A DNA stretch of 64,000 nt from Caccoplasma sp905210875 (lineage in GTDB: Bacteria; Bacteroidota; Bacteroidia; Bacteroidales; UBA11471): contig OZ007034.1 in NCBI GenBank assembly GCA_963931635.1, positions 682,001-746,000 on the forward strand. The letters are read 5' to 3'. Every line of letters begins with the position of its first letter. Position 1 is the stretch's first letter. Positions 17,485 to 25,949 of this stretch are shown here, piece after piece. The notes under the pieces are model-generated. The model ran no database searches, was not told the DNA's origin, and was given only the letters and a program-made list of their open reading frames with translations. A program made the position numbers and the translations under genes.

Positions 17485-18477
17485 TTACTCTTTATCTAAT
17501 TTATACTTCGAGATATCCATTCCGAAAGAAAGGTTGAGGCTGGCCAGTAACTCATCGAGTTCGGTAAGCGACTTACGACCGAAGTTGCGGAATTTAAGCA
17601 GGTCGGTTTTGTTGAAAACAACCAGTTCGCCGAGAGTTTCGACATCGGCCGATTTGAGGCAGTTCAACGCACGAACCGAGAGGTCCATATCGACGAGCTT
17701 TGTTTTGAGCAACTGACGCATGTGCAGTACCTCTTCGTCAAACTCTTCGTTGCCATCAGCATCTGTCGTTTCGAGCGTAATTTTTTCGTCGGAGAACAAC
17801 ATGAAATGATGAATCAAGATTTTGGCGGCTTCTTTCAAAGCGTCTTTCGGGTGAATCGATCCGTCGGTGGTAATTTCGAGAATCAGTTTTTCGTAGTCGG
17901 TTTTCTGCTCAACACGGAAGTTCTCCTGGATGTATTTTACATTGCGGATAGGCGTAAAAATAGAATCGATGGCAATCAAATCGACAGGGTCACCGGGATT
18001 ACGGTTCTCATCGGCGGGAACATAACCACGACCCTTGTTGATATTGAGTTCGATTTGGAAGTTTGCGCTCTCATCCATGTTGCAAATCACCAAGTCGGGA
18101 TTCAGCACTTCAAATCCGGTAAGGTTTTTACCTATATCTCCGGCTTTGAACACATCGGTTCCCGATACCGAAATCGAAACCTTCTCGGTCTCAATTTCTT
18201 CGACGATTTGTTTAAATCTCACCTTTTTAAGGTTGAGAATAATATTGGTTACATCTTCAATGACACCAGGTATGGTAGAGAATTCATGCTCAACACCACT
18301 GATGCGAATCGATGTAATGGCAAAGCCTTCAAGAGAGTTGAGGAGGATACGGCGCAGGGCGTTACCGATGGTAACGGCATAGCCGGGCTCCAAGGGACGG
18401 AATTCGAATTTACCGAATGACGCGTCGGCCTCGAGCATGAGGACTTTATCGGGTTTCTGAAATGCTAATATCGACAT
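17485..18477 (-). CDS. rpoA: DNA-directed RNA polymerase alpha subunit
   Basis: A 330-residue alpha subunit. The N-terminal domain (about residues 1-235) carries the dimerisation and beta-contact elements, for example GYAVTIGNALRRILLNSLEG. A flexible linker rich in acidic residues leads to the C-terminal DNA/activator-binding domain, with KTDLLKFRNFGRKSLTELDE. It nucleates polymerase assembly. It lies 10 bases after rpsD and 5 before rplQ, the normal alpha-operon order. Confidence 0.98.
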   Translation of the reverse strand: MSILAFQKPDKVLMLEADASFGKFEFRPLEPGYAVTIGNALRRILLNSLEGFAITSIRISGVEHEFSTIPGVIEDVTNIILNLKKVRFKQIVEEIETEKVSISVSGTDVFKAGDIGKNLTGFEVLNPDLVICNMDESANFQIELNINKGRGYVPADENRNPGDPVDLIAIDSIFTPIRNVKYIQENFRVEQKTDYEKLILEITTDGSIHPKDALKEAAKILIHHFMLFSDEKITLETTDADGNEEFDEEVLHMRQLLKTKLVDMDLSVRALNCLKSADVETLGELVVFNKTDLLKFRNFGRKSLTELDELLASLNLSFGMDISKYKLDKE

Positions 18478-18487
18478 GGACTAATTA

Positions 18488-19093
18488 TTATTTAGAGTAC
18501 AACTCAACGATCAACTGCTCTTTGATATTTTCGGGAATGTCTTCACGTTCGGGCATGTGCAGGAACTTGCCGCCCTTGATGTTTTCGTCCCACTCAATCC
18601 AAGGATATTTGCTGTGGTTGAATCCCGAAAGGGTATCTCCGATAACTTCCAGCGACTTCGATTTTTCGCGCACGGCTACGATTTGGCCGGGACGAACCGA
18701 GTAGGAAGGAATGTTCACCACTTTGCTGTCGACCGTAATATGACGGTGCGATACCATCTGACGGGCTGCGGCACGGGTAGGAGCTATGCCCATACGATAA
18801 ACGACGTTGTCGAGACGGGCTTCGAGGAGTTGCAACAAAACGACACCCGTGATACCTTTGGTGCGCGAGGCTTTCTCAAAGAGGATACGGAATTGTCTTT
18901 CGAGTACACCGTAAGTATATTTGGCTTTTTGTTTCTCCCGAAGCTGGATACCGTACTCCGAGGTTTTTCTTCTTTTGTTTACGCCATGCTGTCCCGGGGG
19001 ATAGTTCTTCTTGGAAAGTACTTTATCGGGTCCGAAAATAGGCTCACCAAATTTACGGGCAATCTTTGTTTTAGGTCCGGTATATCTTGCCAT
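18488..19093 (-). CDS. rpsD: 30S ribosomal protein S4
   Basis: A 201-residue S4, one of the first proteins to bind 16S rRNA. It begins MARYTGPKTKIARKFGEP and has the S4 RNA-binding domain with LDNVVYRMGIAPTRAAARQ and SHRHITVDSK. The N-terminal zinc-binding cysteines found in some bacteria are missing, so it is the zinc-free type. It is separated from rpsK by an unusually long 118-base spacer with inverted repeats, which suggests separate control, perhaps by S4 itself. Confidence 0.98.
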   Translation of the reverse strand: MARYTGPKTKIARKFGEPIFGPDKVLSKKNYPPGQHGVNKRRKTSEYGIQLREKQKAKYTYGVLERQFRILFEKASRTKGITGVVLLQLLEARLDNVVYRMGIAPTRAAARQMVSHRHITVDSKVVNIPSYSVRPGQIVAVREKSKSLEVIGDTLSGFNHSKYPWIEWDENIKGGKFLHMPEREDIPENIKEQLIVELYSK

Positions 19094-19211
19094 TTTAGTA
19101 GATTTTTAAATTTTATATTGATGTGAATCGCAATAGGTGCAGCCGCGATTGCAGAGAGGATTTGATTGCAATCTTATTCACCGCCTGTGACTCGACAAGG
19201 TTAAGAGTGAA
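19094..19211 (-). promoter_or_regulatory. long rpsK-rpsD spacer with inverted repeats; possible S4 leader
   Basis: This 118-base gap is the second longest inside the superoperon. It has a perfect 10-base palindrome GATTGCAATC at 19164-19173 and a hairpin with arms AATCGC (19126-19131) and GCGATT (19145-19150). Feedback control by S4 on a leader is known in other bacteria; use of this site here is inference. Confidence 0.35.
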
Positions 19212-19601
19212 TTATACTCTACGTCTTTTAGGAGGACGACATCCGTTATGAGGCAGCGGCGTAACGTCGATAATCTCGGTTACTTCGATACCGGCTCCGT
19301 GCACTGTACGGATAGCCGACTCACGACCGTTTCCGGGGCCCTTTACATAAGCCTTTACTTTTCTCAAGCCAAGGTCATAGGCAACTTTTGCACAATCCTG
19401 TGCGGCCATCTGAGCGGCATAGGGAGTATTTTTCTTCGATCCTCTGAAACCCATTTTTCCAGCCGACGACCAAGAGATGATCTGTCCTTCGGCATTGGCA
19501 AGGGCTACGATGATGTTGTTGAACGAAGAGTGCACGTGAAGTTGGCCCATGGCTTCAACTTTGACGTTTCTCTTCTTTGCTGCGACTGTCTTTTTTGCCA
19601 T
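19212..19601 (-). CDS. rpsK: 30S ribosomal protein S11
   Basis: A 129-residue S11 of normal length, forming part of the 30S platform and the mRNA exit region. Typical segments: GQLHVHSSFNNIIVALA, SWSSAGKMGFRGSKKNTPYA, and the C-terminal DVTPLPHNGCRPPKRRRV. It lies 9 bases after rpsM; the gap to rpsD is long. Confidence 0.98.
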   Translation of the reverse strand: MAKKTVAAKKRNVKVEAMGQLHVHSSFNNIIVALANAEGQIISWSSAGKMGFRGSKKNTPYAAQMAAQDCAKVAYDLGLRKVKAYVKGPGNGRESAIRTVHGAGIEVTEIIDVTPLPHNGCRPPKRRRV

Positions 19602-19610
19602 ACTTATTTA

Positions 19611-19991
19611 TTATTTAGTAGCTTTTTTCTTGTTTGCAACGGTTTTCTTCTTGCCTTTGCGGGTACGTGCATTGTTTTTGGTGCTCTGTCCACGCACGGG
19701 AAGGCCGTTACGATGGCGTACACCACGATAACAACCGATATCCATAAGGCGTTTGATATTGAGTTGGACTTCCGAACGGAGATCACCCTCTACTTTATAC
19801 TCTGCGCCAATGATTTCACGCACTTTGGCGGCCTGGTCATCATTCCAGTCTTTTACTTTGATGTCTTTGTCAATGCCGGCTTTTGCCAAAATGGTATTTG
19901 CCGCACTGCGACCTATTCCGTAGATATAGGTCAAGGCGATTTCGCCTCTCTTGTTCTGGGGCAGGTCAACACCTACTATTCTTATTGCCAT
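19611..19991 (-). CDS. rpsM: 30S ribosomal protein S13
   Basis: A 126-residue S13 in the head of the 30S subunit, contacting the P-site tRNA and bridging to 50S. Family marks: MAIRIVGVDLPQNKRGEIAL, TYIYGIGRSAA and CYRGVRHRNGLPVRGQ, with a lysine-rich C-terminal tail. It lies 34 bases after rpmJ and 9 before rpsK. Confidence 0.98.
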   Translation of the reverse strand: MAIRIVGVDLPQNKRGEIALTYIYGIGRSAANTILAKAGIDKDIKVKDWNDDQAAKVREIIGAEYKVEGDLRSEVQLNIKRLMDIGCYRGVRHRNGLPVRGQSTKNNARTRKGKKKTVANKKKATK

Positions 19992-20025
19992 ATAGTCGTA
20001 GAATTAGTGTGCAAAAATAATAAAA

Positions 20026-20142
20026 TTATCCTTGACGTTGTTTATACTTGGGATTTTTCTTGTTAATAACATACAAGCGGCCCTTTCTTCTTACGATTTT
20101 ACAGTCGGGCGTACGCTTCTTCAATGATGCTTTTACTTTCAT
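20026..20142 (-). CDS. rpmJ: 50S ribosomal protein L36 (zinc-free form)
   Basis: A 38-residue protein starting MKVKASLKKRTPDCKIVRR and ending KYKQRQG. It has one cysteine only, so it cannot form the zinc ribbon of the C+ type; this is the C- paralog type. It binds 23S rRNA. It sits between infA (13 bases upstream) and rpsM (34 bases downstream), the conserved spc/alpha junction. Confidence 0.95.
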   Translation of the reverse strand: MKVKASLKKRTPDCKIVRRKGRLYVINKKNPKYKQRQG

Positions 20143-20155
20143 ATCGCGATTTTTT

Positions 20156-20374
20156 TTATTTGTATCTGAATGAGATTCGCCCTTTGGTCAAGTCGTAAGG
20201 CGACATTTCGACTTTCACCTTGTCTCCGGGCAGGATTTTGATGTAATGCATTCTCATTTTTCCGGAAATGTGGGCCGTAATTTCGTGCCCGTTTTCCAAC
20301 TCAACGCGAAACATTGCATTCGACAACGCTTCTACGATTACTCCGTCTTGCTCTATTGCAGCCTGTTTTGCCAT
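20156..20374 (-). CDS. infA: translation initiation factor IF-1
   Basis: A 72-residue OB-fold protein starting MAKQAAIEQDGVIVEALS and ending DLTKGRISFRYK. IF-1 binds the A site of the 30S subunit during initiation. The reading frame is open far upstream into map in another frame, but the ATG at 20374, 8 bases after the map stop, fits the family length exactly. Confidence 0.98.
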   Translation of the reverse strand: MAKQAAIEQDGVIVEALSNAMFRVELENGHEITAHISGKMRMHYIKILPGDKVKVEMSPYDLTKGRISFRYK

Positions 20375-20382
20375 ATATAAGG

Positions 20383-21168
20383 TTACTTTGTTATAGGTAT
20401 TCCCAATGCTTCTTCCACATAGCGAAAGGTCGACAACACATCGGCGCCCTCTTCGCGAATTGCTATGGTGTGCTCGAAGTGTGCCGAGGGTTTGCGGTCT
20501 TTTGTCCGTGTCGTCCACCCGTCTTTCTCGACGACGATATTGCGTGAGCCCAGGTTTATCATCGGTTCGATGGCTATGACCATGCCGTTTTTCAGCAGCG
20601 GTCCGCAGCCCCGGCGGCCGTAATTGGGAACTTCGGGCTCTTCGTGGAGCTTCTTTCCTACTCCGTGGCCGCACAACTCGCGTACGACCGAATAGCCCCG
20701 ATGCTCGCAATAGGTCTGTATCGCATTGCTGATATCACCTATGCGCTTTCCCTCGATGGCCTGCTCTATTCCCAAGTAGAGAGACTCCTTGGTGGTTTTG
20801 AGCAATCGTCTCACCTCGTAGGGTACTTCACCCACCTCGAACGTATAAGCCGAATCGCCATTGAAACCGTTCTTTACGACACCGCAATCAATCGACACGA
20901 CATCGCCATCTTTCAACGCGTAGTCCGACGGAATACCGTGGACAATCTGTTCATTGACCGAAACGCACAAGGTATTGGGATACCCGGCATATCCGAGAAA
21001 ACCGGGGACAGCCTGATGATCGCGGATAAACTCTTCGGCAATATGATCGAGTTGAAGTGTGGTAACTCCCGGGGCCACCCACCTGGCAAGTTCGCCAAGT
21101 GTTTGACCAACCAGGAGATTACTCTCACGCAATAATTCTATTTCTTCGTCGGTTTTAAGATAAATCAT
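20383..21168 (-). CDS. map: methionine aminopeptidase, type I
   Basis: A 261-residue metallopeptidase (M24) that removes the N-terminal methionine from new proteins. The metal ligands are visible: Asp in SIDCGVVKNGFNGDSAY (two Asp), His in CGHGVGKKLHEEP, Glu in VIAIEPMI and Glu in FEHTIAI. There is no N-terminal zinc-finger extension. It lies between secY (17 bases) and infA (8 bases), a common arrangement in the spc operon of many bacteria. Confidence 0.97.
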   Translation of the reverse strand: MIYLKTDEEIELLRESNLLVGQTLGELARWVAPGVTTLQLDHIAEEFIRDHQAVPGFLGYAGYPNTLCVSVNEQIVHGIPSDYALKDGDVVSIDCGVVKNGFNGDSAYTFEVGEVPYEVRRLLKTTKESLYLGIEQAIEGKRIGDISNAIQTYCEHRGYSVVRELCGHGVGKKLHEEPEVPNYGRRGCGPLLKNGMVIAIEPMINLGSRNIVVEKDGWTTRTKDRKPSAHFEHTIAIREEGADVLSTFRYVEEALGIPITK

Positions 21169-21185
21169 CGCTATGCTTTACCTTA

Positions 21186-22517
21186 TTAGTATGCGGCTAT
21201 CGAACCGGAACGTCCTTTAATACGTCCCGATTTCAACAATCCGTCGTAGTGACGCATCATCAAATGACTTTCGATTTGCTGCAAGGTATCCAAGACCACA
21301 CCCACCAGAATCAGGAGAGATGTTCCACCGAAGAATTGGGAGAACTCTGCACTGATGCCGGCAATCTGTGCAAATGCAGGCATGATGGCCACAATAGCAA
21401 GGAATATCGAACCGGGCAATGTGATACGCGACATAATGGAGTCGATGTATGCTGCCGTTTTCTTACCGGGTTTTACACCGGGAATGAAGCCGTTGTTACG
21501 CTTCATGTCTTCGGCCATCTGGTTGGGTTGTACCGTTACTGCCGTATAGAAATAGGTGAAGATGATAATCAACACGGCAAATACAAAGTTATACCAGAAT
21601 CCGGTATTGTTCATGAACGATTGCATGAAACGGCTGTTGGCATTGTCGGCCGAGAAACCTACCAGTGCAATGGGGATAAACATGATGGCTTGGGCAAAGA
21701 TGATAGGCATCACACCGGCGGTATTCACCTTAAGGGGGATATACTGGCGGGCTCCGCCATACTGTTTGTTGCCAACCACACGTTTAGCGTATTGCACGGG
21801 AATTTTGCGGGTACCTTGTACCAAAAGTATCGAAGCTGCTATCACAAGAAGCAGGAAGACAATTTCGGCCAGGAACATGACAAGACCGCCCGAAGTGGAA
21901 GCCGTACGCATGACAAATTCCTGCACAAGTGCCTGCGGCAGACGGGCGATGATACCAACCAAGATGATAAACGATATACCGTTGCCGATACCTCTGTCGG
22001 TGATTCGCTCACCGAGCCACATGATAAACATACTGCCCGCGGTGAGAATAATCGTCGACGAAATCGTAAACAAAAGGTCGGTGGGGAAAGCGCCTCCCAT
22101 CTGAACACTGAGGTTGACCAAATAGGTCGGGCCCTGTATCAGGAGGATAAATACTGTCAGATAACGAGTATACTGGTTCAGTTTGCGTCTTCCGCTTTCA
22201 CCTTCACGTTGCAGTTTCTGGAAATAAGGCAAAGCCATACCGAGCAACTGGATTACGATAGAAGCCGTAATATAAGGCATTATACCCAACGCAAAAATAG
22301 AGGCATTGGAGAAGGCACCTCCCGAGAACATATCGAGCAACTGCATGAGACCGCCACTGGTCTGGGCACGCAATTGGGTAAGGAACTGAGGATCGATACC
22401 GGGCAATACAACATAGGTGCCGGCACGGTAAACCAAGACCAGCAGAATCGTCGTAATGATACGTTTTCTCAGATCCTCGATCTTCCAGATGTTTTTTATC
22501 GTTTCTATTGCTCTCAT
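21186..22517 (-). CDS. secY: protein translocase subunit SecY
   Basis: A 443-residue polytopic membrane protein with ten predicted helices, the central channel of the Sec translocon. Starts MRAIETIKNIWKIEDLRKRI; the plug and early helix region has GGAFSNASIFALGIMPYI, and the cytoplasmic loop has QREGESGRRKLNQYTRYL. The C-terminal cytoplasmic tail is short and basic (RIKGRSGS). It is 8 bases after rplO and is the export route for the many signal-peptide proteins in this window. Confidence 0.98.
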   Translation of the reverse strand: MRAIETIKNIWKIEDLRKRIITTILLVLVYRAGTYVVLPGIDPQFLTQLRAQTSGGLMQLLDMFSGGAFSNASIFALGIMPYITASIVIQLLGMALPYFQKLQREGESGRRKLNQYTRYLTVFILLIQGPTYLVNLSVQMGGAFPTDLLFTISSTIILTAGSMFIMWLGERITDRGIGNGISFIILVGIIARLPQALVQEFVMRTASTSGGLVMFLAEIVFLLLVIAASILLVQGTRKIPVQYAKRVVGNKQYGGARQYIPLKVNTAGVMPIIFAQAIMFIPIALVGFSADNANSRFMQSFMNNTGFWYNFVFAVLIIIFTYFYTAVTVQPNQMAEDMKRNNGFIPGVKPGKKTAAYIDSIMSRITLPGSIFLAIVAIMPAFAQIAGISAEFSQFFGGTSLLILVGVVLDTLQQIESHLMMRHYDGLLKSGRIKGRSGSIAAY

Positions 22518-22525
22518 AGGCTATG

Positions 22526-22972
22526 TTAAAGTTTTACTACGGTACCACCCAGTGCCGTGATGGCAGCTTCAGCGCTCTTCGAGAAAGCATGTGCTTCTAC
22601 GTCGAGTTTTACCGTAAGGTTTCCTTTTCCCAGAATTTTTACCAATTGGTTGTTGGAGATGAATCCGGCATCAACCAATGCAGCGATGTCAATCTTTTCA
22701 AGTTTTTTGCTTTCGGCCAAAGCTTGAAGAGCTTCAAGGTTGATGGCTTTGTACTCTACCCGATTGATATTTTTAAATCCGAATTTGGGCAAACGACGTT
22801 GCAAAGGCATCTGACCACCTTCAAAACCGATTTTCTTCTTATAACCCGATCTCGATTTGGCGCCCTTGTGACCTCTGGTAGAGGTTCCGCCCAGTCCCGA
22901 ACCGGGACCGCGACCAATTCTCTTTTTCGTCTTGGTCGAGCCTGCTGCGGGTTTTAAATTACTCAAGTCCAT
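22526..22972 (-). CDS. rplO: 50S ribosomal protein L15
   Basis: A 148-residue L15, a late-assembly 50S protein. Its glycine- and basic-rich start MDLSNLKPAAGSTKTKKR and GRGPGSGLGGTSTRGHKG are typical, as is the FEGGQMPLQRRLPKFGF segment. It is 30 bases after rpmD and 8 before secY. Confidence 0.98.
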   Translation of the reverse strand: MDLSNLKPAAGSTKTKKRIGRGPGSGLGGTSTRGHKGAKSRSGYKKKIGFEGGQMPLQRRLPKFGFKNINRVEYKAINLEALQALAESKKLEKIDIAALVDAGFISNNQLVKILGKGNLTVKLDVEAHAFSKSAEAAITALGGTVVKL

Positions 22973-23002
22973 ATCTTTGTAATTTTTTTATGCGTTATGA
23001 AA

Positions 23003-23179
23003 TTAATCTACAACCGTTACCAAGTGTCTTACTTTGGCAACCATCCCGAGTACCTGAGGAGTAGCCTGATGTTCTACAACCTGACCTATTCTTTTCAAGC
23101 CCAGAGCATCGAGCGTTCTTTTTTGAACTGCGGGACATTTGATTCTGCTTTTTACCTGTTTGATTTTAATGGTTTCCAT
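23003..23179 (-). CDS. rpmD: 50S ribosomal protein L30
   Basis: A 58-residue protein read from ATG 23179: METIKIKQVKSRIKCP at the start and VRHLVTVVD at the end, with the family core KRTLDALGLKRIGQ. L30 binds 23S rRNA domain II. Its place between rpsE (18 bases) and rplO (30 bases) is the conserved one. Confidence 0.97.
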   Translation of the reverse strand: METIKIKQVKSRIKCPAVQKRTLDALGLKRIGQVVEHQATPQVLGMVAKVRHLVTVVD

Positions 23180-23197
23180 ATCGTTGTCCTCCGTTCT

Positions 23198-23713
23198 TTA
23201 TCCTTTAAATACTTTTTCGAGCGACACGCCACGGTTTTGAGCCACGGTATATGCATCACGCAATTCGCCGAGAGCAGCCATGGTAGCTTTCACAAGGTTG
23301 TGAGGGTTTGACGAGCCTTTCGATTTAGCCAGCACGTCGGTAATACCCACACTTTCAAGTACGGCACGCATAGCACCACCAGCCTTCACTCCGGTACCGT
23401 GAGAAGCCGGTTTGATGTATACTTGTGCACCGCCGAACTTGGCAACTTGATCATGGGGAATCGTACCTTTACGCACGGGAACTTTGATAAGGTTCTTCTT
23501 GGCGGCTTCAACCCCTTTGGAGATGGCAGCGGTTACCTCGCTGGCTTTACCCAGGCCCCAGCCCACTACGCCGTCTTCGTTTCCTACAACGACGATGGCT
23601 GCAAAGCTGAACGTACGTCCACCTTTGGTAACTTTGGTTACACGATTGATTGCCACTAAGCGATCTTTCAATTCCAAGTCGTTTGTCGACTTTACTCTAT
23701 TATCCTTTGCCAT
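23198..23713 (-). CDS. rpsE: 30S ribosomal protein S5
   Basis: A 171-residue S5, important for decoding accuracy and mRNA entry. It has the double-stranded RNA-binding-like N-terminal half (LKDRLVAINRVTKVTKGGR) and the C-terminal half with RKGTIPHDQVAKFGGAQV and KPASHGTGVKAGGAMRAV. It is 5 bases after rplR. Confidence 0.98.
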   Translation of the reverse strand: MAKDNRVKSTNDLELKDRLVAINRVTKVTKGGRTFSFAAIVVVGNEDGVVGWGLGKASEVTAAISKGVEAAKKNLIKVPVRKGTIPHDQVAKFGGAQVYIKPASHGTGVKAGGAMRAVLESVGITDVLAKSKGSSNPHNLVKATMAALGELRDAYTVAQNRGVSLEKVFKG

Positions 23714-23718
23714 GTTGT

Positions 23719-24060
23719 TTAAAATTTAAGACCTCCGTTACGGGCAGCATCGGCAAGTTCTTTGATACGGCCATGATAGAGGTATCCGTTACGGTCGAAT
23801 ACGACGGTTGAAATTCCAGCTTCTTGTGCTTTCTGAGCGATGAGTTGTCCTACCTTGGCGGCAATCTCCTTTTTGGGAGCTTTTTCCATGCCGGTCGAGG
23901 AAGCAGAGGCCAAAGTCTTTCCGGCCTCGTCGTCGATCAACTGCACATATATCTGCTTATTGCTTCTGAACACGGTCATACGGGGACGTTGGGCTGTTCC
24001 CGAAATTTTACCGCGTATGCGGGTTTTGATTTTAAGTCTTCTTTCTATTTTCGTTATCAT
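23719..24060 (-). CDS. rplR: 50S ribosomal protein L18
   Basis: A 113-residue L18 that binds 5S rRNA in the central protuberance. Family marks: TKIERRLKIKTRIRGKISG, TVFRSNKQIYVQLIDD and the C-terminal FDRNGYLYHGRIKELADAAR. It is 21 bases after rplF and 5 before rpsE. Confidence 0.98.
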   Translation of the reverse strand: MITKIERRLKIKTRIRGKISGTAQRPRMTVFRSNKQIYVQLIDDEAGKTLASASSTGMEKAPKKEIAAKVGQLIAQKAQEAGISTVVFDRNGYLYHGRIKELADAARNGGLKF

Positions 24061-24081
24061 GATAATGGCGTTTTAACGGTT

Positions 24082-24636
24082 TTACTTAGCACCGGCCGAT
24101 TTACCCGACTTACGACGTACCACTTCACCCACAAAGCGAATACCTTTTCCTTTGTAAGGTTCGGGTTTACGGAATGTACGGATTTTGGCGCAAATCTGGC
24201 CGAGAAGTTGCTTGTCGCACGATTCAAGAATAATCAGAGGGTTCTTGTTACGCTCCGATTTGGTCTCTACTTTTACTTCTTTGGGAAGACGCAAATAGAT
24301 TGCGTGCGAATAGCCGAGCGTAAGGTTCAGAACCTGACCGTTGCTCTCGGCACGGTAACCGACACCTACCAGTTCCATTTCTTTCTTGTATCCGGTAGAT
24401 ACGCCTACAACCATGTTGTGAATCAACGCGCGATAGAGACCATGCAGCGAACGATGTTCCTTGTCGTCGCTGGGACGTACTACCGTGAGTTTTCCATCAG
24501 CTTGTTCCAAGGTAATGCCGCCGATGAGTTCTTGCGAAAGTTCGCCTTTGGGACCTTTGACCGTTACATTGTTTCCGGCCACGGTAACAGTAACTCCGGC
24601 GGGTATATCTATGTGCAAATTTCCTATTCTTGACAT
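24082..24636 (-). CDS. rplF: 50S ribosomal protein L6
   Basis: A 184-residue L6 from ATG 24636 (MSRIGNLHIDIPAGV); the frame is open 17 codons further upstream, but that part overlaps rpsH-proximal sequence and is not family-like. Two L6 domains are visible, the second ending with the conserved RKPEPYKGKGIRFVGE. It binds near the sarcin-ricin loop and the factor-binding site. Confidence 0.98.
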   Translation of the reverse strand: MSRIGNLHIDIPAGVTVTVAGNNVTVKGPKGELSQELIGGITLEQADGKLTVVRPSDDKEHRSLHGLYRALIHNMVVGVSTGYKKEMELVGVGYRAESNGQVLNLTLGYSHAIYLRLPKEVKVETKSERNKNPLIILESCDKQLLGQICAKIRTFRKPEPYKGKGIRFVGEVVRRKSGKSAGAK

Positions 24637-24655
24637 AATACAGCCTCCTCCTTGG

Positions 24656-25051
24656 TTAGTAGATATAACATAATACTTCGCCACCAATCATTTGCTCACG
24701 GGCTTCCTTATCGGTCATCACACCTTTCGAGGTGGAGAGAATGGCAATGCCCAGTCCGTTAAGCACACGCGGCATATCTTTGTAGCCGGTATATTGGCGC
24801 AAACCGGGGGTGGAGACTCTGATCAGCTTTTTAATAGCGTTCACTTTGTTCACGGGGTCATACTTCAAGGCGATTTTAATCGTTCCTTGAGGACCGTCTT
24901 CTACAAACTTGTAGTTCAAGATGTAGCCTTTGTCAAAAAGGATTTTTGTGATCTCTTTTTTCAAGTTTGAGGCAGGCACCTCTACCACTCTGTGTTGGGC
25001 TTTGATGGCATTTCTCAATCTTGTGAGATAATCTGCAATGGGATCTGTCAT
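24656..25051 (-). CDS. rpsH: 30S ribosomal protein S8
   Basis: A 131-residue S8, a primary 16S rRNA binder, starting MTDPIADYLTRLRNAIKA and ending with the family STSKGVMTDKEAREQMIGG. In Escherichia coli it represses the spc operon by binding the rplE leader; a 67-base gap lies upstream here, between rpsN and rpsH, but I see no definite S8-like site. Confidence 0.98.
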   Translation of the reverse strand: MTDPIADYLTRLRNAIKAQHRVVEVPASNLKKEITKILFDKGYILNYKFVEDGPQGTIKIALKYDPVNKVNAIKKLIRVSTPGLRQYTGYKDMPRVLNGLGIAILSTSKGVMTDKEAREQMIGGEVLCYIY

Positions 25052-25118
25052 TTTGTTTTTTGTTTAAATTGATCCGGTCTTCCCGGACAATATTTAACAC
25101 TCTGTTATCTTTCTTCGT

Positions 25119-25388
25119 TTACCAACTGGCTTTCTTTACGCCGGGGATGAGCCCTGCCGATGCCATTTCGCGGAATTGAATACGGGAAATGCCAAACTGA
25201 CGGATGTATCCTTTGGGACGACCAGTAAGGCTGCAACGGTTGTGCAGACGCACGGGCGAAGCATTTTTGGGAAGTGATTGCAAAGCCTCATAATTGCCTT
25301 CGGCTTTGAGTTGAGCGCGTTTGGCTGCGTATTTGGCTACGAGTTTGGCGCGTTTCACTTCGCGAGCTTTCATCGATTCTTTTGCCAT
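25119..25388 (-). CDS. rpsN: 30S ribosomal protein S14 (zinc-free form)
   Basis: An 89-residue S14 starting MAKESMKAREVKRAKLVAKY and ending SAGLIPGVKKASW. The segment RLHNRCSLTGRPKGYIRQFG replaces the CxxC...CxxC zinc motif of the short type, leaving a single cysteine, so this is the zinc-independent C- form. It assembles late in the 30S head. It is 3 bases after rplE and 67 before rpsH. Confidence 0.97.
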   Translation of the reverse strand: MAKESMKAREVKRAKLVAKYAAKRAQLKAEGNYEALQSLPKNASPVRLHNRCSLTGRPKGYIRQFGISRIQFREMASAGLIPGVKKASW

Positions 25389-25391
25389 ATC

Positions 25392-25949
25392 TTAGTTCTT
25401 TTTTGCGTTTTTGAAAGGAAGACCAAATTCCCGGAGGAGTGCGTATCCTTCTTCATCGGTTTGTGCCGAGGTTACAAAGGTAATATTCATTCCCAAAAGT
25501 TTGGTAATCGTATCGATATTTATTTCGGGGAAAATGATTTGTTCCTGAATACCGAGGGTATAATTGCCTCTTCCGTCGAACTTGCTTTCGATACCTTTGA
25601 AGTCGCGGATACGGGGAAGAGCCACGCGAATGAGACGTTCGAGGAACTCATACATTCTTTCACGACGAAGGGTTACCATCACACCGATGGGCATCTTCTT
25701 ACGCAGTTTGAAGTTCGAAATATCTTTACGGGAAAGGGTTGCAATGGCTTTCTGTCCGGTGATGGCAGTCAGTTCATTGATGGCCGTCTCGATAATCTTC
25801 TTGTCGGCTACGGCTTGTCCGAGTCCTTGGTTGATGACGATTTTCTTCAATACAGGCACCTGCATAACGGTCGTGTAGTTGAACTCTTTCATCAATGCAG
25901 GAACGATTCTTTCTTTATAATCGTTTTTAAGGGTTGCGGTAGTTGTCAT
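25392..25949 (-). CDS. rplE: 50S ribosomal protein L5
   Basis: A 185-residue L5, which brings 5S rRNA into the 50S subunit. Family segments: NYTTVMQVPVLKKIVINQGLG, KLRKKMPIGVMVTLRRERMYE and NYTLGIQEQIIFPEI. Its ATG shares one base with the rplX stop (TAATG), so the two are translationally coupled. Confidence 0.98.
   Translation of the reverse strand: MTTTATLKNDYKERIVPALMKEFNYTTVMQVPVLKKIVINQGLGQAVADKKIIETAINELTAITGQKAIATLSRKDISNFKLRKKMPIGVMVTLRRERMYEFLERLIRVALPRIRDFKGIESKFDGRGNYTLGIQEQIIFPEINIDTITKLLGMNITFVTSAQTDEEGYALLREFGLPFKNAKKN

Noticed and set aside
20375..20710. In-frame N-terminal extension of infA
   Set aside because: It overlaps map in another frame; the 72-residue form fits the IF-1 family exactly.
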